From Magnetospirillum sp. (GTDB lineage Bacteria > Pseudomonadota > Alphaproteobacteria > Rhodospirillales > Magnetospirillaceae), in assembly GCA_020217035.1 (NCBI GenBank), contig JAIWOG010000217.1, positions 1-10,000 of the forward strand: 10,000 nt of DNA. The letters are read 5' to 3'. Positions 1 through 6,508 of the stretch are shown here, piece by piece. Under the pieces are notes generated by a model. The model ran no database searches, was not told the origin of the DNA, and worked only from the letters and a program-made list of their open reading frames with translations. How positions within the stretch are numbered: position 1 is the stretch's first letter; each line of letters starts with the position of its first letter. A program made the translations under genes and the position numbers.

Positions 1-200
1 CCCTGCACGCCGCCTTGCTTGTTCAGGCGGTCCACGTACATCTCCAGCGTCTTCTTCTCGGGCTCGCCCAGGAACGACGCCGGACCCGTCACCGACAAAA
101 AGGCGCCGATCTGCACCGGATCCGCCGCTTGCGCCGTCCACGAAAGGGCCAGGGCGCAACCGGCGACGGCCAGCCCGGCAATGGTCTTCAATCCTCGCAT
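1..200 (-). CDS. ABC transporter substrate-binding protein, Liv/Peripla_BP_6 type (N-terminal part)
   Basis: Minus-strand gene with its ATG at 200-198; it continues past the left edge, so only the first 66 residues are visible. The start is set by a strong ribosome site GGAGGAG (213-207) six bases upstream. The protein opens with a Sec signal peptide: MRGLK, then a hydrophobic core, ending in AQA|AD at about residue 23-25. The mature start, VQIGAFLSVTGPASFLGEPE followed by KKTLEMYVDRLNKQGGVQG, is the typical first strand and loop of periplasmic binding proteins of the branched-chain amino acid/amide/aromatic acid (LivK-like) family, which deliver a small solute to an inner-membrane ABC permease. 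A VAGC string at residues 12-15 resembles a lipobox, but the hydrophobic run continues beyond it and the AxA site fits better, so a soluble periplasmic protein is more likely. The gene is divergent from a PaaX-type regulator, which hints at an aromatic acid ligand; this is inference, as the ligand cannot be read from this fragment. Confidence 0.88.
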   Translation of the reverse strand, partial: MRGLKTIAGLAVAGCALALSWTAQAADPVQIGAFLSVTGPASFLGEPEKKTLEMYVDRLNKQGGVQ

Positions 201-216
201 CGTTTTCTCCTCCCTG

Positions 217-231
217 TGGTCATTGTGACCA
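217..231 (-). promoter_or_regulatory. Inverted repeat TGGTCA-TTG-TGACCA next to the transporter start (candidate operator)
   Basis: A perfect 6-bp inverted repeat with a 3-base spacer lies just upstream of the ribosome site of the minus-strand transporter gene. A -10-like hexamer TACAAT (minus strand, 247-242; five of six bases match TATAAT) precedes it, which would place the palindrome just after the transcription start, a classic repressor position. No good -35 hexamer accompanies that -10. The arms resemble half-sites of several regulator families; I cannot assign one. It could also act as a hairpin in the mRNA leader. Confidence 0.4.
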
Positions 232-336
232 TCATGTTTCCATTGTACCCGTCAGCGATGGAACATCCGTTACGCAAGTGCGAAAGCGAAAACCATAGTA
301 AGGCTGCGGGATAGGTGGCTTACCTGTTTTATTTTG

Positions 337-360
337 TGCATCTGAAATGATGCATTTTTT
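337..360. repeat. Inverted repeat TGCATC-N6-GATGCA followed by a T6 run
   Basis: Arms TGCATC (337-342) and GATGCA (349-354) are perfectly complementary around TGAAAT, and TTTTTT follows at 355-360. On the plus strand it resembles a weak intrinsic terminator, but no plus-strand gene ends upstream, so it would only stop stray transcription. A protein-binding site or a leader hairpin for the minus-strand transporter transcript is at least as likely. The stem is only 6-7 bp and AT-rich. Confidence 0.35.
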
Positions 361-373
361 AGAATATTTCCGA

Positions 374-403
374 AGCATATTGTATCGGTTCTAGGCTTGT
401 CAA
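374..403 (-). promoter_or_regulatory. Candidate sigma-70 promoter for the transporter gene
   Basis: On the minus strand a perfect -35 hexamer TTGACA (403-398) is followed after 18 bases by TATGCT (379-374), which matches four of six bases of the -10 consensus. Transcription would start near 367 and give a leader of about 165 bases containing the inverted repeats at 337-354 and 217-231. A start closer to the gene, using TACAAT at 247-242, is the alternative. Confidence 0.35.
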
Positions 404-483
404 CGGCACAGCGACCGCCGAGGCTTCCGAAATCTAGAATTAATTCTGTTATATGGAATAACGATGGAGGGCGGCTTGTCAAC
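394..483. repeat. 11-bp direct repeat GGCTTGTCAAC, two copies 79 bp apart
   Basis: Exact copies lie at 394-404 and 473-483, both in the divergent control region. Each copy contains TTGACA on the minus strand; in the left copy this is the -35 of the candidate promoter at 374-403. The right copy has only a poor -10 match downstream (TATTCC after 16 bases). They may be tandem promoter elements or paired binding sites for a regulator that loops DNA. The bases between the copies belong to the control region and are not repeated. Confidence 0.45.
436..462. promoter_or_regulatory. Two adjacent palindromes upstream of paaX (candidate operator)
   Basis: AGAATTAATTCT at 436-447 is a perfect 12-bp palindrome. 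Directly beside it, GTTAT-ATGGA-ATAAC (448-462) is a 5-bp inverted repeat with a 5-base spacer. Together they form an AT-rich block about 90-120 bases upstream of the paaX start in otherwise GC-rich DNA. Autoregulation or PaaX control of the divergent transporter is plausible, but I cannot match either palindrome with confidence to the site described for E. coli PaaX. Confidence 0.4.
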
Positions 484-554
484 CCGTGTGGTGTCCCAGC
501 TCGATCCACGGGAAAAAAGCGGGTTGCGCCCGTCATCGCCTTGGTTAGGATATC

Positions 555-1535
555 GTGTTCGCAGACAAGATCGGTTTCAGTTCCCCCATGCCCGCCAAGT
601 CCCGTCTGGACGACATGGTCCAAGCCACGCTTGAGCAGCTTCGCCCCAAGGCGAAGTCGCTGATCGTCACCGTTTACGGCGACGCCATCCTGCCCCATGG
701 CGGGTCGTCGTGGCTGGGCAGCCTGATCCGACTGGTCGAGCCTTTCGGCCTGAACGAACGCATCGTGCGCACCTCGGTGTTCCGGCTGTCCAAGGAAGAC
801 TGGCTGACCTCGTCCCATGTGGGGCGGCGCAGCTATTACAGCCTGACCGACACCGGTCGGCGGCGTTTCGAAGCGGCGCATCGGCGCATCTACTCCTATG
901 CGCGGCGGCCGTGGGACAAGCAATGGACCTTGGTCTTCACCAATCTGTCGGGCACCGAGGGCGAGCGGCGCGAAGCGCTGCGCCGCGACTTGGGCTGGCT
1001 GGGCTTCGGCCAGTTGTCGCCCGGTGTCATGCTGCATCCCGACCCCGATCAGGCGGCGGTGCGCCAGGCGCTGATCGACGCCGAAGCCGGCGACCAGGCG
1101 GTGGTGATGCGGGCCTCGGCCGAAGCCTGGGTCGCCCCCGAAGCGCTGCGTGACGTCATCCGCACCTGTTGGGATCAGGACCGTCTGGCCCAGGATTACC
1201 TGGGCTTCCTGGATATTTTCCGCCCCTTGTGGCGAGCGCTGGATGGATCGGCCGATCCCGACCCGGAAACCTGTTTCATGGTGCGGTCCTTGCTGATCCA
1301 CGGCTATCGCCGGGCGCTGCTGCGCGATCCCATGCTGCCCGACGAATTGCTGGCGCCCGACTGGCCCGGTGCTGCGGCGCGGCTGCTGTGCCGCAACCTC
1401 TATCGTCTGGTCCAGGCCCCGGCCGAGCGCCATCTGATGAGCGTGCTGGAAACCGCCGAAGGCCCGCTGCCGGAAGCCAACGCCGCCTTCTTCGCCCGTT
1501 TCGGCGGCCTGACCCAGCCCGACGCCGCCGCCTGA
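555..1535 (+). CDS. paaX: PaaX-family transcriptional repressor (phenylacetyl-CoA-type regulator)
   Basis: This 326-residue protein matches the PaaX family along its whole length; E. coli PaaX has 316 residues. PaaX represses phenylacetate catabolism genes and is released by phenylacetyl-CoA. Counting from the internal Met (588), residues about 25-92 form the winged helix-turn-helix, with family hallmarks LIVTVYGD, HGG..WLGSLI, GLNERIVRTSVFRL and GRRSYYSL. A central Cas2-like (PaaX_M) region follows, from WDKQWTLVF to about residue 185, then the PaaX_C part with SLLIHGYRRALLRDP and LLCRNLYRLV; it ends in FFARFGGL as the family does. The start is uncertain: GTG 555 has AGGA only four bases upstream, whereas ATG 588 (315 residues) has no ribosome site but aligns better with the E. 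coli N-terminus. It diverges from a substrate-binding protein gene, suggesting that it controls uptake of an aromatic acid. No paa catabolic gene lies in this window, so its target is inferred. Confidence 0.92.
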   Translation: MFADKIGFSSPMPAKSRLDDMVQATLEQLRPKAKSLIVTVYGDAILPHGGSSWLGSLIRLVEPFGLNERIVRTSVFRLSKEDWLTSSHVGRRSYYSLTDTGRRRFEAAHRRIYSYARRPWDKQWTLVFTNLSGTEGERREALRRDLGWLGFGQLSPGVMLHPDPDQAAVRQALIDAEAGDQAVVMRASAEAWVAPEALRDVIRTCWDQDRLAQDYLGFLDIFRPLWRALDGSADPDPETCFMVRSLLIHGYRRALLRDPMLPDELLAPDWPGAAARLLCRNLYRLVQAPAERHLMSVLETAEGPLPEANAAFFARFGGLTQPDAAA

Positions 1536-1536
1536 T

Positions 1537-1549
1537 CCACCCTTGGTGG
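1537..1549 (+). repeat. Small hairpin CCACC-CTT-GGTGG just after paaX
   Basis: A perfect 5-bp stem with a 3-base loop begins one base after the paaX stop codon. The sequence after it (TATTGTC) has no real T-run, so it is at best a weak or Rho-assisted 3' end for the paaX mRNA. A candidate promoter for the next gene begins three bases further on. Confidence 0.3.
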
Positions 1550-1551
1550 TA

Positions 1552-1580
1552 TTGTCAAAGGGCGTCCGTTGACCGATAGT
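1552..1580 (+). promoter_or_regulatory. Candidate sigma-70 promoter for the macroglobulin-pbpC unit
   Basis: TTGTCA (1552-1557; five of six bases match the -35 consensus) is separated by 17 bases from GATAGT (1575-1580; four of six match the -10). Transcription would start near 1587, about 26 bases before the GTG start, leaving room for the ribosome site AAGGGGG at 1601-1607. Spacing and position are good, base matches moderate. Confidence 0.45.
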
Positions 1581-1612
1581 TCTGCTATGCCTGATCCGGC
1601 AAGGGGGACATC

Positions 1613-4600
1613 GTGCAGCGCGGTCTGACTTTCATCGCCATCTCGGTCATGGCAGGTGCCGTAGGGCTTGGTTTTTGGGGAACGACGCCGCCGAAAACTC
1701 CACCCCAGCCCGTTGTCGCCCCGATCGCCGTCCCCGTGGAGGTACCGCTGCCGCAAAGCGGACCGCTGCAGCCGCTGTCTTCGGTCCAATTGGTGGTGCC
1801 GCCGCCCGAATTGCCCGCCCCAAACGCTGCCGACACGGCCAGTCCCGAGCCGACGGCGCCGGCCTTGACCTATCAGCGGCTGATCAAGCCGGACGAGGCC
1901 AATGGCGGCAACGATGTCTGTCTGGTGTTCTCGGCCGAGCTGGATCCGGCCCTGTCCTATCACGATTTCATCAGCGTTCCCGACCAGCACCGCCCGCTGT
2001 TGCGGGTCGAAGGCGGACGCCTGTGTGTTTTGGGCCTGCCCTTGGGCCATGAAACCATCCTGACCCTGAAGGCCGGCCTTCCCGGGCGCGATGGCGGCAC
2101 CTTGGCCGCCGAACAAAGTGTCTCGGTGCTGTTGGGCGACCGCCCGCCGCAGGTGTCCTTCGGTTCCGGCTTCATCCTGCCGCGCCAGGCCGGCGACGGC
2201 TTGCCGGTGACCACCATCAACGTTCCCAGCCTGGAGATGAAGCTGTACCGGGTGGGCGACCGCCTGCTGGCCCGCATGCGCCAGGATCTGGTGGACGAAA
2301 AGACGGTTTATGCCTATCGGACCGATTATTACGCCAACGACGAAGGCCGGCTGGTGTGGTCGGGACCCATGGCCATCAAGGAAAGCCGCAACCAGACGGT
2401 GACCAGCCTGTTCCCCCTGGTCCAGGCCATGGGCAAGCCGGAACCCGGCGTCTATCTGCTGACCGCCCAATTGCCGCGCAGCGGCCTGGATGCCGAAGAC
2501 GAATATTACGATTATCGGGGCCACGCCGCCCAATGGGTGGTGCATTCCGACCTGGGCCTGACCTCGTTCAGGGGCGGCGATGGATTGACCTTGTCGGTGC
2601 GCGGATTGGGGGACGCCAAGCCCAAGGCCGGGGTGCGCCTGACCCTGATCGCCCGCAACAACGACGAATTGACCGAAGTCATCACCGATGCCCAGGGCAT
2701 GGCCCATTTCGCCCCCGGCCTGCTGCGCGGCGAAGGCGGCATGACCCCGGTGATGGTGATGGCCTATGACGGCGACGACTTCAATTTCCTGGATTTGCGC
2801 CGCCCCGAATTCGATCTGTCGGATCGCGGCGTGCAAGGCCGCGACCCATCGGGGCCGGTGGACGCCTTCCTGTATGCCGATCGCGGCATCTATCGTCCCG
2901 GCGAAAGCGTGCAACTGACCGCGCTTTTGCGCGACGCCGACGTCCGCACCGTGGCGGCCAGCCCGATTTTCGTGCTGCTGCGCCCCGACGGCCGCGAATA
3001 CCGTCGTTTCACCAGCCCCGACAAGGGTCAGGCCGGCGCCCATCACCTGACCATGGCGCTGCCCAAATCCGCCAATCGCGGCGTGTGGCGGGTCAACGCC
3101 CTGATGGACCCCAAGGGCGCCCCGGTGGGTACCCTGACCTTCGACGTGCAGGATTTCGTCCCCCAGCGTCTGGCCCTGGACCTGCCGCCGGCCCCAACCG
3201 TGCTGCGGCCGGGTCAAGCCTTGGACCTGCCCCTGGCCGCCCGCTTCCTGTACGGCGCCCCGGCGGCGGGTTTGGGCGGCGAGGCCGAGCTGGTCCTGGA
3301 AGCCGACCCCAATCCGTTCCCGCGCCACAAGGGCTTTCAGTGGGGGGTGGAAGGCGCCACCTATGACGGGCAGCGTCTGACCTTGGCCATGGACGACACC
3401 GACGAAGCGGGCCATACCAAGGTTACTGGATCAGTGCCCAGCGGGCTTGATTCCCCCATGCCACTCAGGGCGGTGGCCAATATCGCCGTGCGCGAACCGG
3501 GCGGGCGCACCACCTCCGACCGCCTGACCATGCCGGTGGCCTGGCACGACGTGTCGCTGGGCTTGCGTCCGCGCTTTGAAGGCGCGGTGCGTACCGGCCA
3601 GGACGCGGTCTTCGACCTGCTGGCGGTGAACGACGATGGCGAGGCGGTGGCCGCCGACAAGGTCGAAATCCGTCTTTATAAGGACACGTCCACTTGGCAA
3701 TGGTATCGGGCGGACGGTTCTTGGCGCTATCAGCGCGTGCCCCATGAAAGCCAGGTGGCCACCGGCCTCGTCGATATCGGTGAAGCGGCGCCGGCCGAAT
3801 GGCGGCGCAATCTGAATTGGGGCCGCTACCGGCTGGAAATCCGCAAGGATCAGGCGGTGACCAGCCGTTTCTTCACTGTGGGATGGTACGGCAATGCCGG
3901 CCCCGACCGTCCCGACCGCTTGCAGGTGGGGGCGGACAAGCCCGGTTACCAGCCCGGCGACAAGGCCCGTATCCGCGTGCAAAGCGATCTGGGTGGCCCG
4001 GCCTTGCTGGTGGTGGCCAATGAAAAGGTGCGCGAGACCCGTGTCCTGACCCTGGCGCCCGGCGATGCCGAGATCGAGCTGGAGATGCGCCCCGAATGGG
4101 GGCCGGGTGTCTATGCCATGGTCACCCTGTACCGGCCGTTGGCCGGGCCGTCCAGCCATGCCCCGGTCCGCGCCGTGGGCGTCAGCTGGCTGGGTCTGGA
4201 CCCAGGGCTGCGGACGTTGAAGGTGGACATCGACGCCCCCGAGACCATCACGCCGCGGCAAAAGCTGGAGGTGGCGGTCAAGGTGACGGGCGGCGACAAG
4301 GCTTTTGTCACCCTGGCGGCGGTGGACCAGGGCATCTTGCAGCTGACCCGCTTCAAGACGCCGGCACCGGCCGGGCATTATCTGGTGCAACGCCGTCTGG
4401 GCGTGGGCATGCGCGACGATTACGGCCGCCTGATCCGTGGACTTCCCGGCCAGGGCGACGACCAGGGCGGCGATGCCATGGGGCGTGGCCTGGACGTGGT
4501 GCCCACCAAGACGGTGGCGCTGTTTTCCGGCGTGGTGGCGGTCAAGGACGGCGTGGCTCGCATTCCCTTGGATATCCCTGATTTCCAGGGTGAATTGCGG

Positions 4601-6508
4601 CTGATGGCGGTGGCCTTCGACGGGGCCAAGGTGGGCTCCGGCGACCGCCGTCTGACCGTGCGCGACCCGGTGGTGGCGGAAATGATCCTGCCGCGTTTCC
4701 TGGCCCCCGACGATCACGCCACCGCGACGCTTTTGCTGCACAATGTCGGCGGACAGGCCGGGGATTATCAGATCAAGCTAAGTTCGCAAGGCCCGGTCAC
4801 CCTGGCCGAGACCCGCACCGAGACCCTGGCGGCGGGGGAACGCCGCATGCTGGCCCTGCCCATCACCGCCGGCGAAATGGGGATCGCCGATATGCGGATG
4901 CAGGTGTCCGGTCCCGGCAATTTCGCCGTCAGCCGGTCCTGGCCCATCCAGGTGCGCCCCGCAAGGGTTGCGGTGACCGATCAACAGACGGTGACCCTGG
5001 CGGCGGGTGCCAAGGAAACCCTGGATGACACGGCGATTGCCGGTTATCTGCCGGGAACGGTGAAGGCGTCGTTGAACCTGTCGCGCTGGCAGGGGCTGGA
5101 CGTGCCCGGCCTGCTGCGTTGGATGGACCGCTATCCCTTCGGCTGTTTGGAACAGACCACCAGCCGGGCGCTGCCGCTGCTGTATTTCAACGATCTGGCC
5201 CAAGCCGTGGGCGCCGCCGGCGACCAAGGCGCCGATGCCCGTATCCAGCAAGCCATCGACCGGGTGCTGACCATGCAGGGCGCCGACGGCAATTTCCGCA
5301 TGTGGGGGCCGTGGGGCGTGGATGCCTATGACTGGCTGTCGGTCTATGCCCTGGACTTCCTGGACCGGGCCGCCGCCAAGAAATTCGACGTGCCCCAGGC
5401 GGCGTTGAATGCGGGGCGGCGCTGGCTGGCGTCCTCGGCCTTCACCTCGTCCAATCCCGAGGTCAAGGCCTATGCCGCCGCTCTGCTGGCCCGCGCCGGC
5501 AAGGTCAATGCCGCCGATCTGCGTTATTTCCATGACGTCAATCCGCCCGCCAACGCCATCGCCTTGGCCCATCTGGGGGCGGCGCTGGACGCCATCGGCG
5601 AACGCGACCGCGCGGCGCGGTCCTTCGATCGGGCGGTCAAGGCGCTGGCGGTGGAGCCGTGGAAGTACAAGCCCCTGCTCTATGGCAGCCAGTTGCGCGA
5701 CGCTTTCGCCGTCGCCGCCATCCTGGCCGAATCCGGGCGCGGCGCCCTGGTGCCGGAAGTCTTGGCCCAGGCCGGACAGATGAATGCCCAGGCCGAGATG
5801 ACCACCACCCAGGACAAGGCGTGGATGCTGTTGGCCGCCGCCGCCCTGGGCAAGAATACCGGTCAGGTGGCGGTCAAGGTGGACGGCCGGATGCTGGAGG
5901 CCAAGGGTGACCCGCTGTCCCTGCCGGTGGAGCTTGCCCGCCTGACCAAGGGGATAAGCGTGGAAAACGCTGGCGGCGGCGACATCTTCCGCACGCTTTC
6001 GGTGGACGGCGTGCCATCCCAGCCGCAGCAAGCCGAAGATCATGGCGTGGTGGTGCGCAAGCGTATCCTGGGGCTGGACGGCCAACCGGTGGATGTGGCC
6101 CAGGTCAAGCGCAACGACCGGCTGGTGGTGGTGCTGTCGTTGGCGGTGCGGGGCGAACGCAAAGGCGATTACGCCGTGTTGGACCTGTTGCCCGCCGGCT
6201 TGGAGCCGGAAGGCATGGTCAAGCCGGGACAGCCCGGCTTCGGCTGGCTGACCGACTTGTCCAGTCCGCAAACCCAAGAATTGGGCGATGACCGCTTCCT
6301 GGCCATCCAATCCCTGCCGCGATACGTGCGGGGGGCCAATGATCCGGAATGGCAGCAGGGCAAGCCGGTTTACGACGCCACCTTGGCCTATGTGGTGCGT
6401 GCCGTCGGTTTGGGTGAGTTCGCCTTGCCCGGTGTCATTGCCGAGCACATGTACAGCCCCGGCCTGGTTGGGCGCACCGCCGAAGGCCGCCTGGTCATCG
6501 GCGAATGA
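1613..6508 (+). CDS. yfhM: Bacterial alpha-2-macroglobulin family protein (YfhM-like protease trap)
   Basis: This 1631-residue envelope protein is close in length to E. coli YfhM (1653). Family knowledge: such proteins trap proteases by a bait region and a reactive internal thioester, protecting the cell envelope. The thioester motif is intact: YPFG-C1178-L-E-Q1181. Other hallmarks are Cys103 and Cys138 in the N-terminal domain (a likely disulfide), YADRGIYRPGE near residues 420-430 in a macroglobulin (MG) domain, AAVDQG at 902-907, then the probable bait stretch, and IPDFQGELRLMAVAFDG before the alpha-helical thioester domain (about 1150-1400). The last about 200 residues form C-terminal MG-like beta domains. 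The GTG start is supported by AAGGGGG five bases upstream. Unlike the E. coli lipoprotein, it has no lipobox Cys: residues 5-22 form a hydrophobic segment followed by a linker with 19 prolines in residues 26-84, suggesting a signal anchor or a cleaved signal. Its stop overlaps the pbpC start by four bases, implying coupled translation. Confidence 0.95.
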   Translation: MQRGLTFIAISVMAGAVGLGFWGTTPPKTPPQPVVAPIAVPVEVPLPQSGPLQPLSSVQLVVPPPELPAPNAADTASPEPTAPALTYQRLIKPDEANGGNDVCLVFSAELDPALSYHDFISVPDQHRPLLRVEGGRLCVLGLPLGHETILTLKAGLPGRDGGTLAAEQSVSVLLGDRPPQVSFGSGFILPRQAGDGLPVTTINVPSLEMKLYRVGDRLLARMRQDLVDEKTVYAYRTDYYANDEGRLVWSGPMAIKESRNQTVTSLFPLVQAMGKPEPGVYLLTAQLPRSGLDAEDEYYDYRGHAAQWVVHSDLGLTSFRGGDGLTLSVRGLGDAKPKAGVRLTLIARNNDELTEVITDAQGMAHFAPGLLRGEGGMTPVMVMAYDGDDFNFLDLRRPEFDLSDRGVQGRDPSGPVDAFLYADRGIYRPGESVQLTALLRDADVRTVAASPIFVLLRPDGREYRRFTSPDKGQAGAHHLTMALPKSANRGVWRVNALMDPKGAPVGTLTFDVQDFVPQRLALDLPPAPTVLRPGQALDLPLAARFLYGAPAAGLGGEAELVLEADPNPFPRHKGFQWGVEGATYDGQRLTLAMDDTDEAGHTKVTGSVPSGLDSPMPLRAVANIAVREPGGRTTSDRLTMPVAWHDVSLGLRPRFEGAVRTGQDAVFDLLAVNDDGEAVAADKVEIRLYKDTSTWQWYRADGSWRYQRVPHESQVATGLVDIGEAAPAEWRRNLNWGRYRLEIRKDQAVTSRFFTVGWYGNAGPDRPDRLQVGADKPGYQPGDKARIRVQSDLGGPALLVVANEKVRETRVLTLAPGDAEIELEMRPEWGPGVYAMVTLYRPLAGPSSHAPVRAVGVSWLGLDPGLRTLKVDIDAPETITPRQKLEVAVKVTGGDKAFVTLAAVDQGILQLTRFKTPAPAGHYLVQRRLGVGMRDDYGRLIRGLPGQGDDQGGDAMGRGLDVVPTKTVALFSGVVAVKDGVARIPLDIPDFQGELRLMAVAFDGAKVGSGDRRLTVRDPVVAEMILPRFLAPDDHATATLLLHNVGGQAGDYQIKLSSQGPVTLAETRTETLAAGERRMLALPITAGEMGIADMRMQVSGPGNFAVSRSWPIQVRPARVAVTDQQTVTLAAGAKETLDDTAIAGYLPGTVKASLNLSRWQGLDVPGLLRWMDRYPFGCLEQTTSRALPLLYFNDLAQAVGAAGDQGADARIQQAIDRVLTMQGADGNFRMWGPWGVDAYDWLSVYALDFLDRAAAKKFDVPQAALNAGRRWLASSAFTSSNPEVKAYAAALLARAGKVNAADLRYFHDVNPPANAIALAHLGAALDAIGERDRAARSFDRAVKALAVEPWKYKPLLYGSQLRDAFAVAAILAESGRGALVPEVLAQAGQMNAQAEMTTTQDKAWMLLAAAALGKNTGQVAVKVDGRMLEAKGDPLSLPVELARLTKGISVENAGGGDIFRTLSVDGVPSQPQQAEDHGVVVRKRILGLDGQPVDVAQVKRNDRLVVVLSLAVRGERKGDYAVLDLLPAGLEPEGMVKPGQPGFGWLTDLSSPQTQELGDDRFLAIQSLPRYVRGANDPEWQQGKPVYDATLAYVVRAVGLGEFALPGVIAEHMYSPGLVGRTAEGRLVIGE

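Larger units (their letters stand above)
201..554. other. Divergent intergenic control region between the transporter gene and paaX
   Basis: This gap of about 350 bases carries no convincing gene and is markedly richer in A/T than its surroundings, especially about 321-384 and 430-462. It holds several short symmetric elements listed separately: inverted repeats at 217-231, 337-354 and 448-462, a perfect 12-bp palindrome at 436-447, and an 11-bp direct repeat at 394-404 and 473-483. It must contain the promoters of both divergent genes. Density of symmetry and low GC fit a regulated bidirectional promoter; which elements are real operators is unknown. Confidence 0.7.

Noticed and set aside
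156..167. Lipobox-like VAGC in the signal peptide of the solute-binding protein
   Set aside because: The hydrophobic core before it is short and continues beyond the Cys, and a good AQA cleavage site follows, so a soluble periplasmic protein is more likely.
397..663. Plus-strand small open frame of 88 codons starting in the control region
   Set aside because: No ribosome site, no recognisable sequence, and it overlaps the paaX start in another frame.
270..1433. Minus-strand open frame of 387 codons opposite paaX that could extend into the control region
   Set aside because: Translation is compositionally odd and lacks motifs, while paaX on the other strand matches its family end to end.
1400..3415. 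Long minus-strand open frame of 671 codons opposite the end of paaX and the macroglobulin gene
   Set aside because: It is rich in Gly, Gln, His and Arg with no recognisable domain, and lies opposite a gene whose family is certain. Strong G/C third-base bias commonly opens such antisense frames.
4778..6448. Long minus-strand open frame of 556 codons opposite the macroglobulin C-terminal half
   Set aside because: Same compositional artefact: low-complexity His/Gln/Gly-rich translation, no ribosome site, and the plus strand encodes the clear thioester domain.
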